Assembly: GCA_030248225.1 (NCBI GenBank)
Contig: JASANE010028458.1
Span: 1-64,000 of the forward strand
Direction: 5' to 3'
DNA from: Trileptium ribeirensis
Taxonomy: Eukaryota > Nematoda > Enoplea > Enoplida > Thoracostomopsidae
Length of the DNA: 64,000 bases
Shown here: positions 24,018 through 36,091 of the stretch, one piece after another
Layout of the letters: every line of letters starts with the position of its first letter
Numbering within the stretch: the first letter of the stretch is position 1
The notes under the pieces: model-generated
The model's input: only the letters and a program-made list of their open reading frames with translations
Databases searched by the model: none
Told to the model about the DNA's origin: nothing
Position numbers and translations under genes: made by a program

Positions 24018-24724
24018 AAACTATGGAGCAGTTGAAAAGTAACATTTTAACCAAAAACTCGTATATATATATTTCGAAGTTTAATATTTATTGCTTCAGA
24101 ATAGTTGGTTCTATTTGGCTCATTTCATCACATTGTATGTGTCGCCTATGTGATAGATAGATGCAGTTTAGTTTTTTCATTGTTCAGGTTTAGTTACGTT
24201 ATAAAGGGTTAAACCATTTTACGAGCCAGGCCGGACTAAGCATTGCTACTATATTCAAACTATGGAGCAGTTAAAAAGTAACATTTTACCCAAAATCTCG
24301 TATATATTTCGAAGTTTGATATTTATTGCTTCAGAATAGTTGGTTCTATTTGGCTCATTTGATCACATTGTATGTGTCGCTTATGTGATAGATAGATGCA
24401 GTTTAGTTTTTTCATTGTTCAGGTTTAGTTACGTTATAAGGGGTTAAACCATTTTCCGAGCCAGGCCGGACTAAGTATTGCTACTATAGTCAAACTATGG
24501 AGCAGCTAAAAAGTAACATTTTACCCAAAATCTCGTATATATTTCGAAGTTTAATATTTATTGCTTCAGAATAGTTAGTTCCATTTGGCTCATTTTATCG
24601 CAGTCCATGTGTCGCTTATGTGACAGATAGATGCAGTTTAGTTTTTTCATTGTTCAGATTTAGTTACGTTATAAGGGGTGAAAATATTTTCCGAGCCAGA
24701 CCGGACAAAGTATTACTACTATAG
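24018..24724. repeat. Tandem repeat, three ~237-bp units
   Basis: aaactatggagcag recurs at 24018, 24257 and 24492. Units share cgaagtttaatatttattgc, gtgatagatagatgcagttt and cgagccaggccggac. They are about 90% alike by eye and not coding. Confidence 0.9.
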
Positions 24725-25051
24725 TATGCAGCTTTACATTGACTACTCCCAATTTGTTTTAAAATACAAGTATGAGTGATTTCAATCCATGAATGGAGTT
24801 TATTAGTTACCTGTTTTGCAGGAACCAAGTATTAGTGATGGTTAGTACTGGCAGCACAATATTTAAAAGCAATGGCGGTAAACTAAACGGCATCTCCGTA
24901 GCATCTAGTGTTTGTTAATATTGTTGATAGCTACGCAGATAGGAGCATTTAGCTACGCTTGCATTGCTGTATTGTCGGTGATTTTGATTTAGGTTCTATT
25001 TTTGTTTGTTAAACATCATTGCATAACAACGGTATTCCTGCATATTTACAG
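24725..25051 (+). other. Sequence upstream of the lone K2P M4 exon
   Basis: AT-rich, intron-like sequence ending in the acceptor catatttacag. No other exon was seen on the + strand here. Confidence 0.5.
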
Positions 25052-25290
25052 GAATCAAAGACACAGGTGTAATTGGAAATATTATAACTGGGATTTCGGC
25101 GATATACATCATTTTCGGCCTGGCAATTCTTGCAATGGGAATTGAGCTAATTGTTAGCGCAATTCAAGACAGCGCAAGCATACTTGCACGTAAGCGAGCC
25201 GAGAAAGCAGCACAAGAAGAAGAAGAAAATCGACGCCAAGCCGAATTTGGCACAGAAGATGGACCGTGGCTGATTTCGCCAAGAGAATAA
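25052..25290 (+). CDS. K2P potassium channel terminal exon: M4 and C-tail
   Basis: The exon starts after tttacag with the last two bases of a Gly codon, the same phase as the M4 exon of the second K2P gene at 62181. It encodes DTGVIGNIITGISAIYIIF, GLAILAMGIELIVSAIQ (M4), and a charged tail rich in Arg/Glu (ARKRAEKAAQEEEENRRQ) ending PWLISPRE and TAA. AATAAA overlaps the stop and recurs a few bases later, a likely poly(A) signal. It is a paralogue of 62181-62377. The expected preceding P2 exon is not on this strand; the only one nearby is inverted at 22738-22967. Confidence 0.85.
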
Positions 25291-25389
25291 ATAAAAGACC
25301 TGGAATTTAAGCTTCGTTTAAAATTAGGTCAACATAAACATATTAATGAATATTATACTTATGTTCCGTTTACGGGCCGTTTTCGATCG
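25291..25389 (+). terminator. 3' end of K2P terminal exon with AATAAA
   Basis: aataaataaaa begins at the stop codon, giving two overlapping poly(A) signals. A cleavage site within about 30 bp is expected but not visible directly. Confidence 0.5.
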
Positions 25390-25775
25390 CTGGATTCCTC
25401 AGACATATAATAAGTTGTTACGAACCTGACTTCTTCAAAAGAACAAATTGGAATGTTGGCTCCTTCTATCCACTATTAGCTTACTTTAAAATTTGTTCAG
25501 TGCATATGTAGCAATAATGAGCGCTAGATTTATGCATCGCTTCTGAAGTCTAGACACATTGACTTTGTAAGTAGTTTTAACATGGCTACACCAAGTGGAT
25601 AATGCCTAGACTCGCAAAGTCGGTCAGAAGTTGTGATGAACCTGATTACATCAAGCGCATAAGAACCTTGGAATGTTGGATTCTTTCGTCTTCCATCAAC
25701 TTTTTTAAATTTATTCAGTGTAAGTGTAGCTATGAGCGTTGGATTTATACACCGCTCGCTTCTGCTGCTTTTTCT
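25390..25775. repeat. Diverged direct repeat, two ~200-bp copies
   Basis: gaacctgacttcttcaa..ttggaatgttggctcc at 25420 is repeated as gaacctgattacatcaa..ttggaatgttggattc at 25640. Both are followed by aaatttattcagtg-type and gcg(c/t)tagatttatgcatcgc text. These are old duplicates, not coding. Confidence 0.7.
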
Positions 25776-26729
25776 GCGCATTGGTTATGATTTACAACTT
25801 CAAGCAGTTGCTACAAGTTTTAGACAATAAAATTTTGCAGTTTAATTGGCATTATTTTCTATATATAAATAATAGGCTATACTTCACAAACTTGTATAAA
25901 ACAAAAATTTTCAGCTATAAAACTAGTTTAGACATAAATATTTTTCGATCACTGGTTGTATTTGCCAAATACTTTGCAATAAAGTGTAAGCGCATCGCAT
26001 TGTGCCCAATAACCTGGAGAGCCAATAATAAATTGTATGGCCGAGCGGATTCGCCGAATACTAGTTGATTACTCAGGCTATGTTATCGCGATTAGGCCGT
26101 TTCTATAGTGACCGAATTTGAAGCAATTGATCTGGCTTTTATAAGGAATGTCGCTTCACAACTACAGGAAAAATGCATTAGCGTACTTGCGACACTAAAA
26201 CAGCTGCGAAATGTTTTTAATCATCTCATAAACTTTCAATCATCACTAAACCCCATATGATATCTAAATCAGCTCATAGAAGTTTACATTGCCAGTTAAT
26301 ATGCGCTAGTGTTTCACACTTTCATTAATGTTAAAGGAATTAGTTAAAATAGTCATGCTAGAGCACTATAGCTGGTAATTGTATTTAAGGATATTCGCTG
26401 GCAAAAAATCATTTATGATCTTAATTTCGACTTAGAAGCATTCTAGCAACCATAAACGATCGTATGTGGGAAACGAGAGCTCATTCTATAAGCCGTGTCA
26501 GTGTAATTCAACCCATTTCTCGTTTAATAAGTTTTTCTAAGAAGCTATCTTTATTAACTACATATGTAAAGTTTAATGAGTATGAAATAAAAGCTGATTG
26601 TTTAAAGTATTGAGCGCAAAGCTATAGCACTGCTTGTAGTGTTGAATTCTTTAGTTCCTTCCTATTTATTTGAAATATATATACAGCTTACTGTTTTGTA
26701 ATATGTAACTAAATGTAGTCACTGACAGG
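25776..26729. other. Intergenic, nothing recognised
   Basis: AT-rich sequence without a supported feature. Confidence 0.4.
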
Positions 26730-27130
26730 GCTGTAAAATTAGATGTTTAGGGGAGGGATTGAGATTCATATTTGTTACACTAAACTTGATATGTGTTTAT
26801 AGGAGGGGTAGCGGTTCATTGCTTCAAGGGTTTGGACCCCCTTCTCTGTCCGAGTCACATTTAGCTACTTTCCCTTGCCCTGTGTGCCGGAGACGGGGCG
26901 CGAAAAATTTTGCGGCTCTTAGCACAAAATTTGTGAAAATTTTTGGTAAAAATTAGCACAAATCTGCAATAATCGTGGAAAATTAGCAAAATGGACACCG
27001 TTTAGTTAAACTTTGGAGAAGGGAGGCCAATGCTTACGACCAACCTCTCCCAAACCAATTTTTGGGGGTGGTCCAGACATTCAGGAGCCCCTGTTTATAC
27101 CGGTTTTATACCGGTGGTTAAAAACATTAC
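26730..27130. repeat. GC-rich dispersed repeat with A-rich core
   Basis: It carries ggggaggg and accccctt blocks around a tract of aaaattagcaaaatgg/aaaattagcacaaat words at 26930-26995. The same architecture is seen near 2930-3120, 20030-20160, 55200-55300 and 61615-61800. No coding capacity. Confidence 0.5.
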
Positions 27131-27542
27131 AGTGGCAATCACACCTCGGACTCTCGAACCTGTTACAGCGAACGCTAGTTCCTCAAAAGATTTGCCTGTC
27201 TTTTAATAGTCCAAGAATCAATACTGTGGTCAAACTTAATTTCTTTTGCTAAACGGTTTTTTTCGCAGAAACAACACCGTAAGTGTAAGAAACGCCCAAG
27301 TAAGTTATTAACAAACTAATTGGAACTAGTAATTTCGCCCTTAATATATTATTTATTCTGATTTCAGACGTTAATTGTATTATAGCGAAATAAAGTATTA
27401 TTCGAGTTATGGTTTAATGGGGAAGATCACAAAGGTAATTTTAAGGTAAGTACGTTCAAGTGCTAATTACAGTCCAAAAACATATATTTAGGTAAAGCTT
27501 AATGCATCGCTGTTAAATTGCTGAAAAGAGGAAGATCGCGAA
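27131..27542. other. Flank of the 35-codon satellite, nothing recognised
   Basis: AT-rich sequence; no feature could be supported. Confidence 0.4.
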
Positions 27543-28850
27543 ATGCCTGTACTCTTATATAAACCCTTGTTGAATGATACATCCAGTTTTGTATTGCTCC
27601 ACCTCATTTCCGAAATACATCGAAGCACCTTGGCTCTCCAAATTTTCATAGGGGCTATGCCGAGTTCCAAGCAATTGAATGATACATCCGGTTTTGTATT
27701 GCTCCACTTCATTTCCGAAATACATCGAAGCACCTTGGCTCTCCAAATTTTCCTAGGGGCTATGCCGAGTTCCAAGCTATTGAATGATACATCCGGTTTT
27801 GTATTGCTCCACTTCAGTTCCGAAATACATCGAAGCACCTTGGCTCTCCAAATTTTCATAGGGGTTATGCCGGGTTCCAAGCTATTGAATGATACATTCG
27901 GTTTTGTATTGCTCCACTTCATTTCCGAAATACATCGAAGCACCTTGGCTCTCCAAATTTTCAAAGGGGCTATGCCGAGTTCCAAGCTATTGAATGATAC
28001 ATCCGGTTTTGTATTGCTCCACCTCATTTCCGAAATACATCGAAGCACCTTGGCTCTCCAAATTTTCATAGGGGCTATGCCGAGTTCCAAGCAATTGAAT
28101 GATACATCCGGTTTTGTATTGCTCCACTTCATTTCCGAAATACATCGAAGCACCTTGGCTCTCCAAATTTTCATAGGGGCTATGCCGAGTTCCAAGCTAT
28201 TGAATGATACATCCGGTTTTGCATTGCTCCACTTCATTTCCGAAATACATCGAAGCACCTTGGCTCTCCAAATTTTCATAGGGGCTATGCCGAGTTCCAA
28301 GCTATGGAATGATACATCCAGTTTTGTATTGCTCCACTTCATTTCCGAAATACATCGAAGCACCTTGGCTCTCCAAATTTTCATAGGGGTTATGCCGGGT
28401 TCCAAGCTATTGAATGATACATTCGGTTTTGTATTGCTCCACTTCATTTCCGAAATACATCGAAGCACCTTGGCTCTCCAAATTTTCAAAGGGGCTATGC
28501 CGAGTTCCAAGCTATGGAATGATACATCCAGTTTTGTATTGCTCCACTTCATTTCCGAAATACATCGAAGCACCTTGGCTCTCCAAATTTTCATAGGGGC
28601 TATGCCGAGTTCCAAGCTATGGAATGATACATCCAGTTTTGTATTGCTCCACTTCATTTCCGAAATACATCGAAGCACCTTGGCTCTCCAAATTTTCATA
28701 GGGGTTATGCCGGGTTCCAAGCTATTGAATGATACATTCGGTTTTGTATTGCTCCACGTCATTTCCGAAATACATCGAAGCACCTTGGCTCTCCAAAATT
28801 TTCAAAGAGGCTATGCCGAGTTCCAAGCTATATTGGAGGACAAAAGGATA
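27543..28850. repeat. Satellite array, 12 copies of a 105-bp (35-codon) monomer, open on both strands
   Basis: gaatgatacatcc recurs every 105 bp (27572, 27677, 27782 and onward). Copies are over 95% alike by eye, differing at single bases. Because 105 is divisible by three and the monomer lacks stops in one frame per strand, frames of 476 codons (+, 27543-28973) and 431 codons (-, 28783-27488) run through it. The + frame repeats ISEIHRSTLALQIF; the - frame repeats RAKVLRCISEMKWSNTK. Neither shows a signal peptide, known domain or splice context. It is called as satellite; a translated repeat protein is possible but unsupported. Confidence 0.9.
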
Positions 28851-29794
28851 TCTGTCACATGTTTAACCTATCTTTCTCAAATCTATAGGGAGTCCGACCT
28901 ACCCTTACGCAAAAATGATGGTCCGTTCAGACCCTGTTTTGCCCGCAGAAAAGGGGATCTTGAATGTATTTAATATGCCTAGTGATGACAACGGTGAAGC
29001 CGAAACCATGCGTGGTATAATCAAGGGGTTAATATGAAAACCAAGGGCAGTGTTATAGCCTTGTTTTTTATTCGCTGTTAAAGAAAGTGAAGGAAATTGT
29101 GTCTTTATAATTTCAGATCCAGAAATGATGCGCCCAGGTGACAAAAACTTTCACTTGAATACATTGTGTTTACCAGTATTTTGTAAAATTGTATTTTGCG
29201 TAAAACATATACATAAATAAATACATTAATTAATACGTTACATAAATTGTGCACATCGTCAATTGGACGATTTGGTTTTGAATATGGATATCGCATGTAA
29301 TTGGCGGAATGACAAGGCCAACGAACTGGTCAAAGCATCACATTGTATGAAGAGTTCTTGAAAAACTGTTGAAGAAAAGACTGACACTCATGACCCGATA
29401 TATTATATACGTGTAGGATGATGTGGTGCCATATTTTGCAAGCTGTCTCACTTTTCAGGAAGGAGAGGGAATATGTTTCCCACTTCTGTCCTGTCTCCAT
29501 TTGTTGTGGCCCTCACCCAACTTTTCAAATTTGAAACTTTTCAAACATTATTACTATGTCAACATTGGCTGAAATTATATAAAAGAATTCCCAATAATAT
29601 CAACATAATTCGTTTCTATTAACTATTATATGTACACTGTATGTCAACCAATTGTAAACTGAGAGTAGAATGTTGCTTACTAAACTTAATTACAACGTCG
29701 GGCTCGCCGCGATGATTCTACTATCTCCTGCTTGCTTTGTGCCTCTTCCAACTGGCAGATATTAATTATCTTAGACGTAAACATTTTCCTTTAA
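28851..29794. other. Intergenic, nothing recognised
   Basis: No gene or clear repeat was seen. The frames that leak out of the satellite end by 28973. Confidence 0.4.
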
Positions 29795-30290
29795 AATGGA
29801 AAGACCCCATAATAGCATATGTTTCACCGCATTTGGAGAAATTGGCACAAATTGTTGGCAATTTCGTGATTGACTACTGGGTTCATTTGCCTAACTCGGT
29901 TCGACTTCCCAAGGATTTTTTCCCCAACGTAATAATCATATCTGACAGTTTGTATTCGGAATAGGCTACTGGATTCATTTGCCCAACCTGTGACGAATTT
30001 GGCCAGATTTCTCCAAGATGAAACACTAATTTCCGACAGTTTGAATTGTTTGAAATAGACTGTTGTGTTGTTTTGCATAAACCTGTGTTGACTTCTCAAG
30101 AAATTTTCCGAAATACAATATATACTCATTTTTGAGGATTTGAATAATTGCTACAAATGTACTACTGGATTTATTTGCCTAACTTGACTCAACGGCCCAT
30201 GCATTTTCCCAAACCCAATACTCATGTCGGACAGCTTGTGGTCGGAATGGACTACTGGAATTCATTTGCATAAACTGGTTCGACTGCTAC
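29795..30290. repeat. Degenerate tandem repeat
   Basis: Variants of gactactggattcatttgcc and ctgacagtttgtattcggaa recur about every 100-115 bp (near 29871, 29965, 30160, 30250) with heavy divergence. It is an old satellite remnant. Confidence 0.55.
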
Positions 30291-30904
30291 GGATATTCTA
30301 ATCGTTCGCCATGTAGGACCTTCCAAGGAGTCTTTAAAGGCATTTTATTTCTAGTGCTTGTATCATTCTTTGCAGTCTTGCATTCAATGATCAGGATTCA
30401 CATGTACACGGGGAAACGTAATTGACCAGTGCATGTAGAAGTTGAGCTTGGATCTAAGACAGATGTTTCTGTTGTTCTCGGTGGTCGTGAGATTTGTCAA
30501 TGCTGTTGCTATTTGTGCCACCCTTGTTAACATTAAAGCCTTAGTCTTCAGGCATGCTCCTTTTCCATTGACTGTGACATTAGGAATGTTCTGATGACCA
30601 GTTGGCTGCTGTTAGTCATGTGTTTTGTTTCCTCAGCATTGATCTCGCATAGCACGTGATGTAACTATGGATTTACCAAGCAAGAGTGCTCAATTTGCGA
30701 TTGCATATACTAAACAGGAGCCCTAGGATTACTAACACCAAGAGGCGATGATCGTCGACTCTACTGAAAAGCGTGACACTCCTCATCTTTCCCATATTAA
30801 CGTCCATCTACGTTACGGCCGTTTTCGCCATTACCCCATTCCCGCGTTTATGCTTTACCAAGCGGGTCATAATAACTATCTCACTCAAGTTCTTTGACCA
30901 TCGA
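30291..30904. other. Intergenic, nothing recognised
   Basis: No supported feature. Confidence 0.4.
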
Positions 30905-31165
30905 CTTATACCTCGCCTATGTTCTTGGACCACTGAATTTACACCCACCAGTTTGTTGCACCACTATTTAGAACCACCAAGTTTCTAACAGGCATGGAAC
31001 ATTTTAGAAAAATTTTCGAATTTTAAAATTTTTTCAAAGATGTTCAACCACTGGAACCTGAGGATCTGCCAAAGTAATGTCCCAAGAACCTGGAGGGGTT
31101 TGGAATGGCTTTTTCCAACTCAGCCGCCTGGATTCAGTGGTCCATGAACATTGGTAGGGTGTAAA
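30905..31165. repeat. Imperfect inverted repeat (foldback)
   Basis: ttcttggaccactgaattta near 30918 is inverted as gattcagtggtccatgaac near 31133, with aatttacaccc/gggtgtaaattt next to it. Arms of about 30 bp carry mismatches. Confidence 0.5.
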
Positions 31166-33179
31166 TTTGGTTGTAGAAAAGACCATTGGTGGGGCGTAAA
31201 CTAGTACTGCAAGAACATGAGTGAGAAATAAGTGGGCGGTCCAAAAAGCTGGGGCGTACAAATGTGGCAATACAAAACCATTAGGTGGGGCACCCATGTT
31301 TATGATCCACATTGTGCTTCATAAACCTGGATATGTAAAGGCGAAAACTAACGTAACGAGTCATAGATGAAAACAACGAGAAGATGGAGAGCGGCACACT
31401 CTTCTTGCTTAATAAGAATCAATAACAATACGAAAGCCTGACGTACGCGTGCTAGGTTTTGCCAACTGCACACACGTTCCAAGTCAGGTTTTAATGCCAA
31501 AACTTACATCGTAAATCCTCTAGAAGCATTAACATACATACGATTGTCGAACGATAATAAGAGCAGATGAAATCACGAACCAATACCGAAAAAACTGGCT
31601 AAACTGAAAACACTAAACCACGAAACACAATAAAAACCCATTAGACTTCGCTAAATTTGCAGAAATAGTGGAAAAGACTCGCCATGTTAGATGGAGTACT
31701 GGAAACTTAATACGACACCGCGTCTTAAACTATTTCCAGTGTGCTTTTACTCAGGGACCGCTATCGTTTTGCTGGAATTCTTCTATACTGAAAAAAGACT
31801 ACTCGGGCCCCTGATCTGCAGTTAGAGTGATATTTTGTGGCTGTGCGTGATATAAAAGATCGATAGCGAAAATCATACTCGATACTGGAATGGCGACAAT
31901 TGAGGCCTTTTATTCTTAAGATTTACTTAGTAGTGCCTGAGGTCAGTCCCGGCTAATTCCCATCCTGAAAATTTTAAATCATAGTTTAGTTAAACCACGT
32001 TAGTTGACAAAACAATATATACAAGTGATTACTTAACGTTCGGCGAATGAGAAAATAAATTTTTAAATTTTCGGAACTTTGTTAGCTAAAAAATAATATG
32101 TAAAGCTTTACGATATGAGCTGTCCATTTATGTTTATTCACGATCTCAGATACGCTCAGTCTTGGGTGCCCCAAAGAATTTGGGATTAGCTTCCTATATA
32201 ATCAGAATTAAATTAATAATTGTTTTTGTGAGAAAATATCACCGAACTAAGGTTCAACAATACGTCAAAAACAAAGCTATAAACCAGCCTCACAGTATTC
32301 CAAAATATAAAGATTCAAATATATCTAACTATATAAATTAAACACAAATCGCAATTTCTTGAACGTAAAGATATAATTTTGATATCAAATTCGATCATAT
32401 AGAGCCTCCCCGCCCAGTTGCTATTCGGGCCAGTAGTATATAATACAGGTGTTCATGGGGTTTCGGAGTGCTATCCCTGAGTCTCGGAGCCCCAAGCTAT
32501 ATTTACCCCACACCTCCGCCATCCCCCACCTGAAGCTGCTCCCTCAAAACATTCTACACACCCCCACCGACGGACGTTGGATATCTATTATCTATGATGC
32601 TACATATTATATATGCTTACGCCACTCAGATAATAATTCCTTTGTGCTACAATTATAAGATGTACTACTGGTATCGTAAATATCAAACGTGGCAAAAGGG
32701 CGCTATGCAGTATGCAATGGCATCACTCACAGCAAAGCAAAACGCATATAAACTGCTATTATAACCCTTGGATTTACCCTAGGTAATAGAAACTATTAAT
32801 TATGCCTCTGCTGCTGCGTGACTTTTGAGTAAATCAAACAACTGCTGTAGCTACGTTTATGAAATTTTCAGGGTTGAACTGCCTAGATAGAACGAGGCAT
32901 GAAACAGTATATGGACTGTGACTCAGCTTGAGTTTCCAGAAGAGCAACCGTTTTGCAGGCTTTATCCGTGAAGCTCGGTGAGCTAACTGCCACATTGAAG
33001 CGGAGGTATGAAACGGATACCCAAGATCCGAGGATTGTAGGTGTGCGCATTGATCAGCCTTGTTTCTGAATACTAGAAATAGCCAATTTTAACATCAATG
33101 AACCGGACGATCGTATATAAATAAGTACCACTTAGTTCCGCATTTCCCCCAATATATTATTTACTATGCTGTAGGAATT
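31166..33179. other. Intergenic, nothing recognised
   Basis: AT-rich sequence with no supported gene or repeat. Confidence 0.4.
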
Positions 33180-33300
33180 TTCCACCGTTTCTGAAGCATA
33201 GTGGTTAGAGCGTAAGGTTTTGCTCCAAACCCACTCCCAGTTTGGGATCCAGTCCCAATATGGGAAATACCATCGTTTTGCCACTTTTTGAACTTTCATG
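33180..33300 (+). repeat. tRNA-derived SINE-like segment
   Basis: gcatagtggttagagcg fits a tRNA A box, and about 35 bp later ggatccagtccc approximates a B box. No cloverleaf with a matching acceptor stem was found, so this is a SINE head or a tRNA relic rather than a working tRNA. Confidence 0.45.
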
Positions 33301-33639
33301 TTTTTTTGTGAATTTTTATTGCAGTGATCCTTGCTGCCTTAAACAAACATAACCTGCACCTTGCGTTAACATCAACCATTTACTACACTTTTGTAAAACC
33401 GTAGCCTGTTCTTTTATTACAAACACCGCTCTTGTACTTCGTTTTCTCAATAGCGGTCACATATTTCACGAGAAAATATTAGCTTGGTGCACACACGCTT
33501 TGTGGTGATCGAAGTGCTTAATCGATCTGATAGTTCTACACTCTGCTCCACCTGATATTCAAATTTGCCAATTTTCCTAAGCTATTTTTAATGATAAATA
33601 GTGAGCCACCGCACCCCCCAAAAAAAAGGAAACCATAAA

Positions 33640-33930
33640 ACCACTATTATAATCTTGGTTGTTTTTGATATTGTTATCTCAAAATGAACGGATGGTGCTG
33701 GGGGATGACTTGGACAAGTTACAAAAAATGTAAAAGGATTTTAAACAAAAATTTTTAATCGGAATTCCGGCTCTAGTTTCGGCAAAAAGCAAAATGCATA
33801 CCGAAACCGGAATTCGGGTTTAAAAATTTTGTTTCAAATTGTTTTATATTTTTGGTGCAAATATCGTTTTTTAATACGCGGTGATCAAGATTGTTTCGCA
33901 ACCAGACAAAACAATTTCAAATTTCCCTGT
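33640..33930. repeat. Foldback element
   Basis: aaacaaaaatttttaatcgg..aattccgg near 33745 is inverted as ccggaattcgggtttaaaaa..ttttgttt near 33805. Weaker complementarity extends outwards (aatcttgg..tttttgatattg on the left, tcaagattg on the right). It is a MITE-like palindrome. Confidence 0.55.
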
Positions 33931-34129
33931 AACACGCAAAAATGACACATAATTTAAGTTTAACCTCTAGAAGTGGTTTATCGAAAGCTTATATTGGTGC
34001 AATTAGTGGCTGTTAGCTACGTTCTGTCCGCTCCAATAAAATTAAAGTTTAGGATAACTACAGCATTTCAAAATTGTTCGGGAAACACGCGCTTTAGTTA
34101 AAGGGACTCGCAACGTAATGCAGGACACT

Positions 34130-34215
34130 TTCGAGAAAGCGTCTTCTAGTGGTCGAGACCGCTGTTATAGCAATCCAGAAGTTAGAAGTTCAATCCCGTT
34201 GGCACCTGACTTTTT
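34130..34215 (+). repeat. tRNA-derived SINE-like segment
   Basis: tctagtggtcgagaccgctg resembles a tRNA A box and D arm, and agttcaatcccgttggcacc is a good B box (GTTCRANNC). The acceptor stem is not convincing. SINE head or tRNA pseudogene. Confidence 0.45.
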
Positions 34216-36091
34216 TATCTTTTCGTAGTTATTTGTTTTCGTCAATAAATGATGATCTTAACTTAGAAAAACATTACCCCAGTGGTATAGCACTAATGAA
34301 AGGGTGATTGAAGACCTCGCTATCCCGTTGTTTTCATTGATGTGAATTGATAAATTCTGAACTTATATACCAAAGTCAAGTCTATATATCTTCACAACAG
34401 TTAACCAGCACAACTATTGCAGCTTATGTTGCAAGGTAACAGGCATCAGATTGAAGATATGAGCACAAGCTACTATACGTCAAAAGCACTAATTACCAGT
34501 ACAGTGGTAAGAATTTCATTAAAAACTTGTTATAATTTTCTTGGCGCCCGCTCAACCACCCACTAAAACTTTTCAGAGAATTCAAATCAGAGAACACCTT
34601 GTTTGATATCAGGGTCTCTTGGCTTTGTGGAATCGAATAGGAGAATCGTCAGATTTCATGTTGGCATTTAGATTAAAAATTGTCAAAATCAAGTCTAAAT
34701 AATTCAAGGCCAAAAGCTAGAATAGTTAATAAATGGCATTAAACACTCTGCTATTTTTTCGTGTTTTATGATATATGCTTTAATACTTTTGAACTTGCTT
34801 AACGGAAGACACATGGTACCAATGATATTGCGTGAATGGCACACTGATAACATTCAGGTTTTATGTAACGCTTTACCTAAACATTATTAAATGTATAACC
34901 CATAGTCCATATTCTGTCATGCTCTGAACGTAGTGTCGTACAAGTTAGCAAACCAGTACAAAAATTGCAGAAACCCAAGAGTCTTAGCGAAGCTACTAGT
35001 CTAGAGCTAGCGAAATCGGTGTTGTTCGATAATTTTCTTGGTAACACTGGACAAAAGGGTTAACTGCTCTGCTATTACGCTATACAAAAAGATCTGAAGC
35101 AAGGAACACGAGCAATAAAATACTGCAATATTTAAATTAAATAAACAGTAGTTCTGCTAAAATTATATATAAGTATTTCGTATATAGGCAATTTCGGATC
35201 ATGTTTAAATTTTCCCCTTCTCCTAGCCTATCATTCCAAATTTTCCACCTCGAATAACCGTGGGATATTTTGCCTATCTAAGTCTAAGCCTGAGTCAATG
35301 GCTAATCCTAAGCTTAACCTGGACTAATAATTAAACTGTAAATTTTTGCCATATGGTTACCATGTAAAGTTTTTTACTCTCGGTTATAGAAGGAAACCTA
35401 AGATGATCCGTAATTTCCTCATCGTAATATTTTTCTTAGAAGTTGTGCAAAACCTAGATGATTCGCATGGTCCGTTGGGCTTCTATGATTTCGGGGTGAT
35501 ATGTTCAACCTGAAGCCTGTTATATTGTAATCTATGTTTCTATAGTTCTGCTCGATAATGTTTGTGAACCTGCGTTAACCTTTGGCATATAAAATTTATC
35601 GCTTATCAATTCACATCAATAGACCTCGTGGACTGGTAGGTCTGGATATCGCTGTAGAAAACTCAGTGACGTTTTAACATTGCAGGTCATCTGAACTGTG
35701 GTGCGAGTTTCCCAAAGAGGTTTGAAACGCTGTAGTTACTCTAATCTTAATAATTTTGAGCGGGTAGAAAGTAATTAACTACAATAAACATAGCGGGCAG
35801 AAAGTAAATAACAGCAATAAAACTCACCAACCTGGCAGAAATAAAAACATGGAAAGTTAGCTACCAGAAATTGGCGGTCAAAGCCAGCAACACAGTTACA
35901 AAACCACAACTGTTTTGTTAAGACAATTTGGATCACTTTGTATTTCCCAGCCATGCGTCTTTCTAGTTTGTTCAACCACTGAAAAATTCATAAAGTCTGC
36001 CGCAGCACTTGTATAGTTTACTCAAAGGTATGAAAAAGCAGAGGAACAATTAACGGTTGTTATTACATAGGGTAATCCCAACGGTAAATAC
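34216..36091. other. Intergenic, nothing recognised
   Basis: AT-rich sequence; short frames only. Confidence 0.4.

Noticed and set aside
27488..28973. Two long overlapping ORFs (431 and 476 codons) as protein-coding genes
   Set aside because: Both are products of a 105-bp satellite whose length is a multiple of three and which lacks stops in one frame per strand. No domain, signal or splice context supports either. Kept as a repeat with a finding.
34130..34215. Functional tRNA gene
   Set aside because: A and B boxes are visible, but the acceptor stem and anticodon arm could not be folded convincingly. Better read as a SINE head.
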